Positions 31,413 through 40,758 of a stretch of DNA of 64,000 bases are shown piece by piece (the first letter of the stretch is position 1; every line of letters starts with the position of its first letter). Under the pieces are notes generated by a model. The model made no database searches and was not told the DNA's origin. It was given only the letters and a program-made list of their open reading frames with translations. The translations under genes and the position numbers were made by a program. The stretch is from JAAYCB01 sp012744395. GTDB taxonomy: Bacteria > Planctomycetota > Planctomycetia > Pirellulales > Thermoguttaceae. The DNA lies in contig JAQVNJ010000004.1 in assembly GCA_028703175.1 (NCBI GenBank), forward strand, positions 38,707 to 102,706. The letters are read 5' to 3'.

Positions 31413-34031
31413 ATGACGTGGACCGTCGCGATGGTTGCCGGAATCCTCCTGGGGCAAGTTCCGACTTCGGCGCCTGGGCATCCGGCGGCGGAGTTGGGCG
31501 GCTACTGGGGAGGAATCGCCCCTGCGGCACAAGCGGCTGCCGAAACCGCAAGCCAGGGGGACCAGGTCCCCGCGCCAGTTTCGGGCGGCGGTTTTCCGCT
31601 CAATGCTGCCGCCGGCGCCTCGACTCAAGCCCCCGCGGCGGAGGACGGCGCGCAGCCGGCGATTCCAGCGGCCGGCCAGAATCCACCCCAGAGCGCCGCG
31701 GCCGCCGATCCGATGTCGAATCTCGGCAACCCGCTCCAGCGAATCATGAGCATCACGGACCCGAAGAACCTCGGCCGTGCGGGCGCGCAGGGCGCGGCGG
31801 GAGCAGGCGCGGCGGCCCCCCCCGGCGCCGAAAGCGAGGGTTGGGCGCCCTCGGGGACGATCCCCGCGCAAGGCGGCCAGCGGCAGGGCCCGCCGCCGGC
31901 GAAAGCGGCCGGCGCGGCGGCCCCGGCTGCCAGGCAGACGGCCGGCGAGTTCCTCCAGGCGGTCCTCGCGCTGCCGGCGGGTTCAGGGGTGAAAGGCCGA
32001 GGCGTATCGCTGCTGGATGTCCTGGGAAGCGTCAGCGAACGGGCAAAGCGCCAAGACGTCGCCCACGCCTATTGGCGGCTGGCTGAGGCGGTGGGGGAAT
32101 ACCGGATCTGCTGGGACCAGGCCGAGCAGTTCCAGGCGATCCGCGTGGGCATCGTCGACTCTTCGCTGCTGCAAGCAGCGCAACAGACGTCGCGGACCGC
32201 GCTTGCCGGCGCGGAGTTGGCGCTCGTCCAAGCGCAACACCGCCTGGCCGAAGCGGCTGGGCTGGATACGAACGCCGAATTGCCCCTCCCCTCGGATCAT
32301 CCCCACATCGGCACCTACACGACCAACTTCGAGCGAATTTTCGTCGATCAGTCGCCGCCCACCGGCACGCGGCTGATCCACCGCACGCTGCCGCTGCAAT
32401 TCCAGGCGATTGGAGTCCGCCTGGAGGCGATCCATGCCGCCCAGGAAGCGCTCCAGACGATCAACAAGGCCTATCTCGCCGGCCAGGTTGACGTGGGCCA
32501 ACCGTTTGCCGCGATCCGCGGCCTGACGGATCAGAAGCGGGCATGGCTGGCTTCGGTTTGCCAGTACAACCACGCGATTGCCGACTACGCGCTGGCGGTG
32601 GTCGGCTCGGAGACGGTCGGCCACGAGCTGGTTTCCGTGCTCATCAAGCTGAGCAGCGCGGAGCCGAAACGGACCGAGAGGGGAGAATCGGCGACCGCAG
32701 ACGGCGTGGTTTACCCGAAGTCTTCAACCGGCGTGGAACAGGCCGACTACGAGACCCCCGCCCCTCCGGCGCCGGCGGCGAGCGCGGAGGAAGAGCCCAA
32801 ACGGCCGACGTTCGCGCCGGCGGCGAGCGCGGAGGAAGAGCCCAAACGGCCGACGTTCGCGCCGGCGGCGAGCGCGGAGGAAGAACCCAAACGGCCGACG
32901 TTGGCGCCGGCGGCGAGCGCGGAGGAAAAGCCCAAACGGCCGACGTTGGCGCCGGCGCGAGAGGAGCTCACCGAGGCGCCTCCCTCGCCCTGGGCCCCCG
33001 CCCCGAAGAATCTGGGCGGCAGCCAAAGCCCGGCCGAGTACGAACTGCCGGCAGAGGAGCCGCCGGCCGCCGTGCCGCCGGTCGCCCCGGCACGGCCCGA
33101 AGAGCCCGCCGGGATGCCGCCGATCCGCATGCCGCGGCCCGATCGATCGTCTTCGATTCAGCAGCGCCCGCTCGTCGCGGTGGAAGCCGCCGACTTCCCG
33201 TCCGGACGGCGGACGGTCTACATGCCGCCCACGCCATTGGCCGGCGCGGCCGGGCGGCAGTATGCCTCCCTCGACGGCCTGGACGAGGCAGTTCAGGCAA
33301 AGCGCTTGGCCCTCCAGCTGCACGCCGTCGGCGAAGACGGGCCGGAGGGCAAACCGGTCGGCCTGGAGGCCAGTCTGAAGGGGCTGTCCGCCCGGCAGCG
33401 CCAGCCCGTGCTGGAAGCCTACTGGCTCGCCGCGATGCGGCTCGCGGAGCATCGCGTCTACCGGCGGCACATCCAACTCCTGGACGATCTCGTGCAAGCT
33501 GTCACCTTGGGCGATGCGGGCACGCCGGAGGCGATCGCCATGCTCAAGGCAGCCCGGTTGGCCGCGGATGCCGACTTGCTGGAGGCCGAAGTGCGGCTGA
33601 CGGCGGCACAATTCGAGCTCACGCAACGCTCCGCCAGACCGCTCGAGGGCCCTTGGCTTCTGCCGACGACTCCGCCCCATGCCGGGCCTTACCAGATGCG
33701 GCTCGAATTGCAGGACCGCCGGTTGGCCGAGGCGTGGGCAATCCGGCGCCTGGCGGCAACGATTCCCGCGCTCAGCGAAGACCTCGCCCGCCGCGCCCGG
33801 TCGATCGTCGAATGCGATCGCCGCCGCGCCGAAACCACCGCCGCCTATCGAAACCGGGAGCTGCCCTTCGTGCGGGTTCTCGACGCGGTGGAACAGCAGA
33901 GCGGCGAAACACGGGAATTCCTCGGAGCCTTGTTGGCCTACAACCAATCGATTGCCGAGTATGCGATCGCGATCGTCCCGCCGGCGATCCCCGAGGAGAA
34001 GCTCGTGGCCACGCTCGTCCTGGTCCGCTGA
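31413..34031 (+). CDS. Large exported protein with duplicated TolC-like helical domain
   Basis: The 872-residue protein begins with a short export signal (MTWTVAMVAGILLGQVPTSA) and an Ala/Pro-rich region to about residue 190. Two related helical domains follow, at about 200-430 and 640-872, each with an AYW-x-LAE start, a P-H-x-GxY middle and a YNxxIAxYAxAxV end, a pattern seen in planctomycetal TolC/OEP-like proteins. Between them lies a linker with four 15-residue repeats (APAASAEEEPKRPTF), encoded by 45-bp repeats. ATG 31413 has GAGAGGATCC upstream. It may span the periplasm or bind the outer membrane; transport is not shown. Confidence 0.75.
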   Translation: MTWTVAMVAGILLGQVPTSAPGHPAAELGGYWGGIAPAAQAAAETASQGDQVPAPVSGGGFPLNAAAGASTQAPAAEDGAQPAIPAAGQNPPQSAAAADPMSNLGNPLQRIMSITDPKNLGRAGAQGAAGAGAAAPPGAESEGWAPSGTIPAQGGQRQGPPPAKAAGAAAPAARQTAGEFLQAVLALPAGSGVKGRGVSLLDVLGSVSERAKRQDVAHAYWRLAEAVGEYRICWDQAEQFQAIRVGIVDSSLLQAAQQTSRTALAGAELALVQAQHRLAEAAGLDTNAELPLPSDHPHIGTYTTNFERIFVDQSPPTGTRLIHRTLPLQFQAIGVRLEAIHAAQEALQTINKAYLAGQVDVGQPFAAIRGLTDQKRAWLASVCQYNHAIADYALAVVGSETVGHELVSVLIKLSSAEPKRTERGESATADGVVYPKSSTGVEQADYETPAPPAPAASAEEEPKRPTFAPAASAEEEPKRPTFAPAASAEEEPKRPTLAPAASAEEKPKRPTLAPAREELTEAPPSPWAPAPKNLGGSQSPAEYELPAEEPPAAVPPVAPARPEEPAGMPPIRMPRPDRSSSIQQRPLVAVEAADFPSGRRTVYMPPTPLAGAAGRQYASLDGLDEAVQAKRLALQLHAVGEDGPEGKPVGLEASLKGLSARQRQPVLEAYWLAAMRLAEHRVYRRHIQLLDDLVQAVTLGDAGTPEAIAMLKAARLAADADLLEAEVRLTAAQFELTQRSARPLEGPWLLPTTPPHAGPYQMRLELQDRRLAEAWAIRRLAATIPALSEDLARRARSIVECDRRRAETTAAYRNRELPFVRVLDAVEQQSGETREFLGALLAYNQSIAEYAIAIVPPAIPEEKLVATLVLVR
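32769..32948 (+). repeat. 45-bp tandem repeat, four units, inside a coding region
   Basis: Units start at 32769, 32814, 32859 and 32904, with a partial fifth at 32949. Each encodes APAASAEEEPKRPT plus F or L. The units are nearly identical at DNA level, which indicates recent expansion or ongoing homogenisation. The period is a multiple of three, so copy-number change keeps the frame. Confidence 0.95.
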
Positions 34032-34086
34032 TCGACCACGGCAGCCAGCGCCGCGGGCGCGTGTTTTCAAGGCACGGCGACCCCCG

Positions 34087-34103
34087 CGCCCCACTGAGGG
34101 GCG
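34087..34103. terminator. Weak hairpin between convergent genes
   Basis: CGCCCC and GGGGCG pair around ACTGA between the convergent genes ending at 34031 and 34132. The 6-bp GC stem could help end transcription from both sides, but there is no U-tract, so this is tentative. Confidence 0.3.
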
Positions 34104-34131
34104 GGAACGATTGCCCGCCGAAGAAAGCCGT

Positions 34132-34482
34132 TCAGAAAATCCCCAGCTCGTCGCGGGCTTCGTCGGTCATCCGATCGGGCGTCCAGGGCGGATTCATCAC
34201 GACTTCGACCGTGACCTCGCCAATCTGTTCGCCCAGATCGCGAATCGCTTCTTTTGCCTCGCGAACCAGTTCGGGGCCCGCCGGGCAACCGGGGCTCGTC
34301 ATGGTCATCTTCACGTGCACGTCGCACTTGCCGCCGTGTTCGGCCAAGGCGATTTCGTAGATCAGGCCGAGATCAACAATGTTGATCAGCAGCTCGGGAT
34401 CTTCGACTTGCCGCAGGACGGCATGCACCGAATCTTCAGTGATCCTGATCATCGCGCAGGGGCCCGTGGTTGCGGGGTTCAC
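34132..34482 (-). CDS. SufT-like iron-sulfur assembly factor (DUF59/MIP18 family)
   Basis: The product is a MIP18-domain protein that helps maturation of Fe-S proteins. Features are EDSVHAVLRQVEDPELLINI, VDLGLIYEIALAEHG, MTMTSPGCPAGPELVREAKE with the conserved Cys, and VEVVMNPPWTPDRMTDEARDE. The chosen start is the GTG at 34482, which overlaps the upstream Rieske stop (GTGA) and implies translational coupling; ATG 34452 (MIRITEDSV) is an equally sensible alternative giving 106 residues. It is the last gene of the nuoB-suf operon. Confidence 0.88.
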   Translation of the reverse strand: MNPATTGPCAMIRITEDSVHAVLRQVEDPELLINIVDLGLIYEIALAEHGGKCDVHVKMTMTSPGCPAGPELVREAKEAIRDLGEQIGEVTVEVVMNPPWTPDRMTDEARDELGIF

Positions 34483-34799
34483 GGCTCATCGTTGAGGCGA
34501 ATCCAGACCTGGTCGCCTTCCACCTTGACTTCGTGGGCCACGGTCGGCTGCGTGGCCGGCATGGTCAGCGCCCTGCCGTCGCGGATGTCGAACCGGGCGC
34601 CGTGGCGCGAGCAGGCGATCTCGTGCCCCTCCAACTGCCCGTCGGACAGCGTCCCGCCGTCATGCGTGCAGACGTCGTCGAGGGCCCAGAAGGCCCCCGA
34701 GACGTGGAACAGGGCCACGATCCGGTCGCCGACTTCAACGGCCAGCTTGCCCGACTCGGGGAGCTCGGACGTCTTGATCACGGGCACGAATTCCGCCAT
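34479..34799 (-). CDS. Rieske-type [2Fe-2S] ferredoxin
   Basis: The 106-residue NirD/Rieske-fold protein has cluster-binding pairs CTHDGGTLSDG and CSRHGARFD. It lacks a membrane anchor and any oxygenase domain, so it is a small soluble electron carrier or assembly-linked ferredoxin. Such ferredoxins often accompany suf genes. It overlaps the downstream SufT-like gene by 4 nt and follows sufD by 17 nt. Confidence 0.92.
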   Translation of the reverse strand: MAEFVPVIKTSELPESGKLAVEVGDRIVALFHVSGAFWALDDVCTHDGGTLSDGQLEGHEIACSRHGARFDIRDGRALTMPATQPTVAHEVKVEGDQVWIRLNDEP

Positions 34800-34816
34800 G
34801 GTTCAATTCCATTAAA

Positions 34817-36133
34817 TTATGCATACTCGCGAACGCGCCGCCGGATCGCTTCGCCCAGGGCTTCGCGGACGCTTTCGATCGTGATCCGATCGAAGACTTG
34901 CTGGAAGAATCCGTTGACAACCATCCGGGCGGCCTCCTTGCGGGTCAGACCGCGGCTCTGCGCGTAGAAGACCTGCTCGTCGTCGACGCGGCCGGCGGTG
35001 GCGCCGTGGGAGCAGCGGACGTCGTCGGCTTCGATCTCCAGGCCGGGGATCGAATCGGCCCTGGCGTGGTCGGAGAGCACGAGGTTGTCGTTTCGCTGGT
35101 AGGCGTCCGTCTTCTGCGCGCCGCGGTCGACCTTGATCATCCCCCGCCAGACCAGCCGCGACCGGTCCTGCAACGCGCCTTTGTAGAGCAGGTCGCTGCG
35201 GCAAGACGGCTGCTCGTGATGCTGGTGCGTGTTGTAGACCAGGTGCTGCTTCCCCTCGGTGAACATCACCCCGTTGACCTGGGCCTGGGCGTCTTGCCCG
35301 GCGAGGACAACCTGCTGCTCGACCTGGGCCAGCTTCGCCCCCAGGGCGCCGACCGTCCATTGCAGGTGGCCGCCGCCGGCGACCACCGCCCGCTGCCGGG
35401 CGAAATGCCAAACGCCGCCGCCCCAGTTTTGCAGACTCACGAACCGCAGCCGGGCGCGGGGGCCGACGCGAATCTCGATCGCCCCGCAATGCAGTCCGAC
35501 CGAGTCCTTTTCAAGGCTCGCCGTCTCCGTCAGCAGGGTCGCTTCCGCGTCCTCCTCCAACACGACGACGATTCGCCCAAAATCCGCCCCCCCGGAAGAC
35601 ATTGCCGAGAGCACGTGAAACGGTTGATCGACGACGACTCCCCGGGGGACATGGAGCAGCGCGCCGCCCGACCAGCAGGCCGCGTGCAGGGCGGCAAACT
35701 TGTCGGCGTCCGATGCGATGATCCGCTGGAGAAGATAGGGCTTCACGAGCGGCTCCCGCTCGGCGACCGCCGCGGCAAGCGTCTGGAAGACCACGCCCCG
35801 GGAGGCCCATTTCGGCGCCAGATGCTCCTCGACGGCGCGGCCGTCCAACGCCGTGAGCTGCCCGCCCAGGTCGACGCCCTCGGCCAACAGCGGCGTCAAC
35901 CCGCCCGCCTCCCCGGCGGCGTCCGGCTGGGGAAGCCGGAACCGGTCGAAACGGAACCGCCGCAGGTCCGTGCGCCGCCAGTTCTCGCTCTTGGCGTCGG
36001 GCAGCGGCAGCGCCTGAAACGTCCGCCACGCGTCATGCCGGAGATCGGTCAACCACGCGGGCTCGCACCGCGCATCAAGGAATTCCTGAAAACCCGCCGC
36101 AGAGACACTTGCGGGAACAGCCAGATTACTCAT
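34817..36133 (-). CDS. sufD: Fe-S cluster assembly protein SufD
   Basis: This 438-residue SUF scaffold subunit pairs with SufB on the SufC ATPase. The N-terminal helical part (DAKSENWRRTDLRRFRFDRF) leads into the beta-helix core (ALHAACWSGGALLHVPRGVV, LVYNTHQHHEQPSCRSDLLY, YQRNDNLVLSDHARADSIPG, LEIEADDVRCSHGATAGRVD). The frame is open far upstream, but ATG 36133 has GGAGG seven nt before it. It lies 56 nt after sufB. Confidence 0.95.
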   Translation of the reverse strand: MSNLAVPASVSAAGFQEFLDARCEPAWLTDLRHDAWRTFQALPLPDAKSENWRRTDLRRFRFDRFRLPQPDAAGEAGGLTPLLAEGVDLGGQLTALDGRAVEEHLAPKWASRGVVFQTLAAAVAEREPLVKPYLLQRIIASDADKFAALHAACWSGGALLHVPRGVVVDQPFHVLSAMSSGGADFGRIVVVLEEDAEATLLTETASLEKDSVGLHCGAIEIRVGPRARLRFVSLQNWGGGVWHFARQRAVVAGGGHLQWTVGALGAKLAQVEQQVVLAGQDAQAQVNGVMFTEGKQHLVYNTHQHHEQPSCRSDLLYKGALQDRSRLVWRGMIKVDRGAQKTDAYQRNDNLVLSDHARADSIPGLEIEADDVRCSHGATAGRVDDEQVFYAQSRGLTRKEAARMVVNGFFQQVFDRITIESVREALGEAIRRRVREYA

Positions 36134-36189
36134 TGCACCTCCACCTTCCCACGGCCGGCGGCACGCATCCCAGCCGGGCAACAAGCGGC

Positions 36190-37602
36190 CTAGCCGACCG
36201 ACCCTTCCATTTGCAGTTCGATCAGCCGGTTCATCTCGACCGCGTACTCCATGGGCAGTTCCTTGACGAGCGGCTCGATGAAGCCGCTGACGATCATCGT
36301 GCTCGCCTCGGCCTCGGTCATGCCGCGGCTCATCAGGTAGAAGAGCTGCTCCTCCCCGATTCGCGAGACGCTGGCTTCGTGGCCCACCATCACGTCTTGC
36401 TCCTCGATCTCGATGTAGGGGTAGGTGTCGCTGCGGCTCTGCGGGTCGAGGATCAAGGCGTCGCAGACGACGTTGGACTTCGACTTCTTGGCCCCCTTCT
36501 GGAGCCTGGCCAGGCCGCGGTAGCTGGACCGCCCGCCACTCTTGGAAATCGACTTGGAAACGATCCGGCTGGAGGTGTGGGGCGCGCAGTGCACGACCTT
36601 GGCGCCGGCGTCCTGGTGCTGCCCCGCCGAGGCGAAGGCCACGGAGAGGATTTCCGCCCGCGCCCCGGGCTCGATCATGTAGACGGAAGGATATTTCATC
36701 GTCAGCCGGCTGCCGAGGTTGCCGTCGACCCACTCGACGAGCGAATCGCCATACCCGACCGCCCGCTTGGTGACCAGGTTGTAGATATTGTTGGCCCAGT
36801 TCTGAATCGTCGTGTAGCGGACCCGCGCGCCGCGCTTGGCGACGACTTCCACCACGGCGGAATGGAGGCTCTCGGTGCTGTACATCGGCGCGGTGCAGCC
36901 CTCCACATAGTGGCAGCCGGCCCCCTCATCGACGATGATCAGGGTCCGCTCGAACTGCCCCATGTTCGCGGCATTAATGCGGAAATAGGCCTGTAGGGGA
37001 AACTCGATCTGGACACCCGGCGGCACGTAGATGAACGAGCCGCCCGACCAGACGGCCGAGTTCAACGCGGCGAACTTGTTGTCCGCCGGCGGGATGATCG
37101 TGCTGAAATACTCGCGAACCAGGTCGGGATACTCCCGCACGGCGGAGTCCATGTCGGTGAAGATCACGCCGCGCTGGGAAAGCTCCTCCTTGAGCGAGCC
37201 GTAAACGACCTCGCTCTCGTACTGGGCCTTGACGCCGGCGAGGTATTTCTTCTCGGCCTCGGGGATTCCCAGCTTGTCGAAGGTCGACTTGATTTCGGCG
37301 GGCACGTCGTCCCAGGAACGCTCCTGGCGATCGGTCGGCTTGAGATAGTAATAGATCTCCTGGAAATCGATGCCGATCTTTCCTCCCCAGGTCGGGAGCG
37401 GCTTCGATTCGAAAATCTTCAGGCTTTCAAGCCGGAAACTGCGCATCCAATCCGGCTCGGCCTTCATCTCCGAGATCTGGGCGACGATCGCCGGATCGAT
37501 GCCCTTGCGGGCGCGGAATACGAATCGCTCCTCGTTGCGGAAATCATACTTGTTGATTTCCCCAATCGCGGCCGCATTCTGGTTGTGCGTTTCGGTTGCC
37601 AT
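36190..37602 (-). CDS. sufB: Fe-S cluster assembly protein SufB
   Basis: The 470-residue SufB is the scaffold on which new Fe-S clusters form. Motifs: NKYDFRNEERFVFRARKGI, TDMDSAVREYPDLVREYFST, AALNSAVWSGGSFIYVPPGV, CHYVEGCTAPMYSTESLHSA, and the C-terminal DVMVGHEASVSRIGEEQLFY with conserved Glu/His. AGGGAG lies upstream of the ATG. It is 15 nt from sufC. Confidence 0.97.
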   Translation of the reverse strand: MATETHNQNAAAIGEINKYDFRNEERFVFRARKGIDPAIVAQISEMKAEPDWMRSFRLESLKIFESKPLPTWGGKIGIDFQEIYYYLKPTDRQERSWDDVPAEIKSTFDKLGIPEAEKKYLAGVKAQYESEVVYGSLKEELSQRGVIFTDMDSAVREYPDLVREYFSTIIPPADNKFAALNSAVWSGGSFIYVPPGVQIEFPLQAYFRINAANMGQFERTLIIVDEGAGCHYVEGCTAPMYSTESLHSAVVEVVAKRGARVRYTTIQNWANNIYNLVTKRAVGYGDSLVEWVDGNLGSRLTMKYPSVYMIEPGARAEILSVAFASAGQHQDAGAKVVHCAPHTSSRIVSKSISKSGGRSSYRGLARLQKGAKKSKSNVVCDALILDPQSRSDTYPYIEIEEQDVMVGHEASVSRIGEEQLFYLMSRGMTEAEASTMIVSGFIEPLVKELPMEYAVEMNRLIELQMEGSVG

Positions 37603-37617
37603 GCGCGTCTCCCTGTT

Positions 37618-38433
37618 TCAACCGGCCACCGCCACCTGGGCCATCTGCTCCTCGACCGCGGCGGCCTCGGGGTGGGCGGCGCGGATGCGGTCGTAGCCCT
37701 GCTTGTGGAGTTCGTGGGCCAATGCCGCGCCGCCGGTCTCAACGATCCGCCCGCCAAGAATCACGTGGGTGAAGTCGGGGCGGTTGTGTTCCAATAGCTG
37801 CTCATGGTGGGTGATCACGAGGATGCCCATTTCGTGCCCGCCGATCTCGGCGATGCTCCGGCTGGCCAGGCGGACGGCGTCGACGTCCAGGCCGCTGTCC
37901 GTCTCGTCGAGAATGGCGAACTTGGGGCGGAGCATGGCGAGCTGGAGGATCTCGGCGCGCTTCATCTCCCCGCCGGAAAAACCGTCGTTCACATAGCGCC
38001 GGGCAAACTCGGGGTCCATCCGGAGCTGATCCATCTTCTCGCGGAGTTCCTTGCGGAACTGCCGCATCGGGATCAGCTCCTCGCCCTCCTTGCGCTGCGG
38101 CCGGCGGATGTTGGTCGCCGCGTGGCGGAGAAAGTCGGCCATCTTCACGCCCGGGATGGCGACGGGACGCTGAAACGCCAGGAACAGGCCGGCCCGGGCG
38201 CGCTCGTGCGGCTCGAGGTCGAGCAAGCTGATCCCGCACATCTCGATGACTCCGCGCGTCACCTCGTAGGCCGGGTGGCCCATGATCGCGTAGCCCAGCG
38301 TGCTCTTGCCCGAACCGTTCGGCCCCATCAGGGCGTGGACCTCGCCGCGGCCGATTTCAAGATGCACGCCGCGGAGGATCGGCTTGCCGCCAACGCTCAC
38401 GCAAAGATCGCTGATCTTCAGTTTTTCGGTCAT
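37618..38433 (-). CDS. sufC: Fe-S cluster assembly ATPase SufC
   Basis: The 271-residue ABC-type ATPase drives SufBCD. Walker A is LMGPNGSGKSTLGYAIMG, the signature is NDGFSGGEMKRAEILQLAML, Walker B is PKFAILDETDSGLDVDAVRL, and the H-loop follows in LVITHHEQLLEH. It overlaps the nuoB stop by 4 nt (ATGA), tying suf translation to nuoB. No sufS, sufE or sufU lies in the window. Confidence 0.96.
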   Translation of the reverse strand: MTEKLKISDLCVSVGGKPILRGVHLEIGRGEVHALMGPNGSGKSTLGYAIMGHPAYEVTRGVIEMCGISLLDLEPHERARAGLFLAFQRPVAIPGVKMADFLRHAATNIRRPQRKEGEELIPMRQFRKELREKMDQLRMDPEFARRYVNDGFSGGEMKRAEILQLAMLRPKFAILDETDSGLDVDAVRLASRSIAEIGGHEMGILVITHHEQLLEHNRPDFTHVILGGRIVETGGAALAHELHKQGYDRIRAAHPEAAAVEEQMAQVAVAG

Positions 38434-39083
38434 TTCGCACCGGGTTTGACTTTCTGGTGTTCAAACAGGGGCTTCACGTCGTCGATGCGGACGAAACCGC
38501 TGTGGTGGGGCAGGGGCAGCCGATCTTCGACCTTCGGACCCCTCCGCCCGAAGCTCACCAGCCAATCCAGCCAACCGGCCCGCTGGCCCGCCCGCCGCCG
38601 GGCAAGCCGCTGGCCCTTGATCTTCTCCTGCAAACGCATCAGACCTTCGATCAGCGCTTCAGGGCGCGGCGGGCAGCCCGGCACATAGATGTCGACCGGC
38701 ACGACCAGGTCGACGCCTTTCACGACGTGGTAGCCGTGCTCGAAGTAGGGCCCGCCGCCGACCGTGCACGCTCCCATCGCCATCACATACTTGGGCTCCG
38801 GCATCTGCTCGTACAGCCGCCGCACGCGGCTTGCCATCTTGAACGTCACGGTCCCCGCCACGATCATCAGGTCCGCTTGGCGCGGGGTCGCCCGAAACGC
38901 GCCGGCGCCGAAGCGATCGAGATCGAACCGCGAGGCGCCGACCGCCATCATTTCGATCGCGCAGCAGGCCAGGCCGAAGGTCATCGGCCAAATACTGCCC
39001 GAGCGGGCCCAGTTGATAGCGTCCTCGAGCGTGGTTGTGACCACGCCCTCTTCAATCCGTCCTTCGATCCAGGGCTGACTCAT
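38430..39083 (-). CDS. nuoB: NADH-quinone oxidoreductase subunit B, orphan copy
   Basis: The 217-residue complex I subunit carries the N2 [4Fe-4S] ligands: FGLACCAIEMM (two adjacent Cys), MAMGACTVGGGPYFEHGYHV and VPGCPPRPEALIEGLMRLQE. The C-terminal tail after residue 160 is longer than usual and basic. ATG 39083 is used; an ATG at 39098 would add five residues. No other nuo gene follows: the next gene, overlapping by 4 nt, is sufC. Either complex I genes are scattered in this genome or this copy serves another role. Confidence 0.92.
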   Translation of the reverse strand: MSQPWIEGRIEEGVVTTTLEDAINWARSGSIWPMTFGLACCAIEMMAVGASRFDLDRFGAGAFRATPRQADLMIVAGTVTFKMASRVRRLYEQMPEPKYVMAMGACTVGGGPYFEHGYHVVKGVDLVVPVDIYVPGCPPRPEALIEGLMRLQEKIKGQRLARRRAGQRAGWLDWLVSFGRRGPKVEDRLPLPHHSGFVRIDDVKPLFEHQKVKPGAK

Positions 39084-39681
39084 AAGCCGCCGCATCCCTT
39101 CCCTATTCCATGCCGGCCCCCAAAACACACAAGACCACGATCGCAGTATAGCAACCGCTCTCCAGGGCCGGAACCGGCATCGATTGCCGCGCTCCCGGCG
39201 CTTCCGGACGCCAACCCGCTGGTCCGCTTCGCCGCGGAGAACATCTCCCTGCGTGCGGACGCAGCTGCCAGACGTCTCCTCCATCGGTGGACGCTCGACC
39301 CGCCCAATCCCTTCTCGGCAGAAGGCCAGAGTTCGAAGCACACTGAATGCTAGGAGCAAGGCTAATTTTGTCAAGACGAACTGTCAAAAAAGCCGGCTCC
39401 CCGGGATTGCCACGCGCCGCAAATCATCGACAGGCATTGGGATTCCGAAGACGGCACGCCCGCGGGCGGCCGGCTGGAAAACGCCGCCAAGCCGCGGAGC
39501 CAATTCGGCGGGATGTCTTCTCCGACTTGCGATCCTCTCCTGCCCAACGTTCGGGGGCTTGCCCTGTTCAGCGGCGGAGGCCGGCCAGCGCCGGACAGCC
39601 CTTGCTTGTATTGGCGATGCGACTGCAAGCAGGCGAAATCAAGCCGACGGCCGAGAGCACCAAGGCCCGCATCGCCTCCGG
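39084..39681. other. Intergenic region between dusB and nuoB
   Basis: About 600 nt with no supportable gene; it should contain the promoter of the nuoB-suf operon. Open frames here lack domain features. No IscR-like or Fur-like palindrome was obvious. Confidence 0.5.
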
Positions 39682-40755
39682 TCAGAAATCAGCGCCGCCC
39701 GGATCGGGCCGCTCGCCGGTTTGCCGGGGGAAACAGGCAGACACCACGCGCCGGAACTCCTCGGGCGTCGACACCCGAGCCACCTGGCCGCGAAACGTCC
39801 GCGCCCCCGGGCTGCCCTGGGCATAGCAGCAGGCGATCTTGCGGATCAGCACCGTGCTCCGGCCGGCGCCGAATTGCCCCACAAGCGCGTCGTAGTGGTC
39901 TAGCAGGAGCTGTTTTTGCGCTTCGATTGTCGGGCCCGCCGGGACGGGGAGGCCACGCAGAGCCGCGGCCGCCTGCGCGAACAGCCAAGGCCGGCCCAGC
40001 ATCGCCCGACCGATCATCACGCCGTCGACGGGCCAGCGACGAAACGCCTCGACGACTGCGGCGGCGGAACGCAAGTCGCCGTTGCCCACAAGGGGGATTC
40101 TTCGCAGGTGCTCCTTGACGCGGGCGATTTGATCCCAGTCGGCCTGGCCGCGGAACATCTGCCGCGCGGTTCGGCCGTGAACGGTAAGGGCCGCTCCGCC
40201 GGCCGCCTCCACCGCTTCGGCCACCTCGCCCGCCGTGATCCGCGACTCCGACGGCCCGAGGCGGATTTTCGCCGTCACCGGCGTCGGGTCGCAGGCGGCG
40301 ACCACCCGCCGCACGATCTCACCCACACGATCGGGATAGCGGAGCAGGTAGGAGCCGCTCTCGGCGTTGCACGACACGCGCCGCACCGGGCAGCCAAAGT
40401 TGATGTCGACCACGCTGGCCCGGAATTCCTTCGCCAGGCGATGCCCCACTTCGGCCAGCGCCGCCGGATCGTTGTCCCAGATCTGGACCGCCAGCGGCCT
40501 CGGCTCATCGAGCACCCCCCAAAGCCGCTCGGGAAACGTATCCCGTCGCGCGCCGATCGCCAGAAAACTCCGCGCGCTGACCATTTCCGTGGCGGTCAGC
40601 CCCACGCCTCCAAATCGGCGGAGAACCTGGCGGAAGGCATAGTTCGTGAATTTCGCCATCGGCGCTTGCAGCAGCGGCGGGTCCACCACCACCGCGCCGA
40701 TCCGCAAGGCGGCGGGAGGGACACTCAACGGATCGCTTGACAATCGAAAAGCCAT
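39682..40755 (-). CDS. dus: tRNA-dihydrouridine synthase, DusB-like
   Basis: The 357-residue FMN enzyme reduces uridines in the tRNA D-loop. Family features are LQAPMAKFTNYAFRQVLRRF, VQIWDNDPAALAEV, VVDINFGCPVRRVSCNAESG with the catalytic Cys, TVHGRTARQMFRGQADWDQI, PLVGNGDLRSAAAV and VDGVMIGRAMLGRPWLFAQ. The C-terminal helical domain is present, so the gene looks complete. The exact Dus subgroup is inferred from general similarity. Confidence 0.92.
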   Translation of the reverse strand: MAFRLSSDPLSVPPAALRIGAVVVDPPLLQAPMAKFTNYAFRQVLRRFGGVGLTATEMVSARSFLAIGARRDTFPERLWGVLDEPRPLAVQIWDNDPAALAEVGHRLAKEFRASVVDINFGCPVRRVSCNAESGSYLLRYPDRVGEIVRRVVAACDPTPVTAKIRLGPSESRITAGEVAEAVEAAGGAALTVHGRTARQMFRGQADWDQIARVKEHLRRIPLVGNGDLRSAAAVVEAFRRWPVDGVMIGRAMLGRPWLFAQAAAALRGLPVPAGPTIEAQKQLLLDHYDALVGQFGAGRSTVLIRKIACCYAQGSPGARTFRGQVARVSTPEEFRRVVSACFPRQTGERPDPGGADF

Positions 40756-40758
40756 CGG

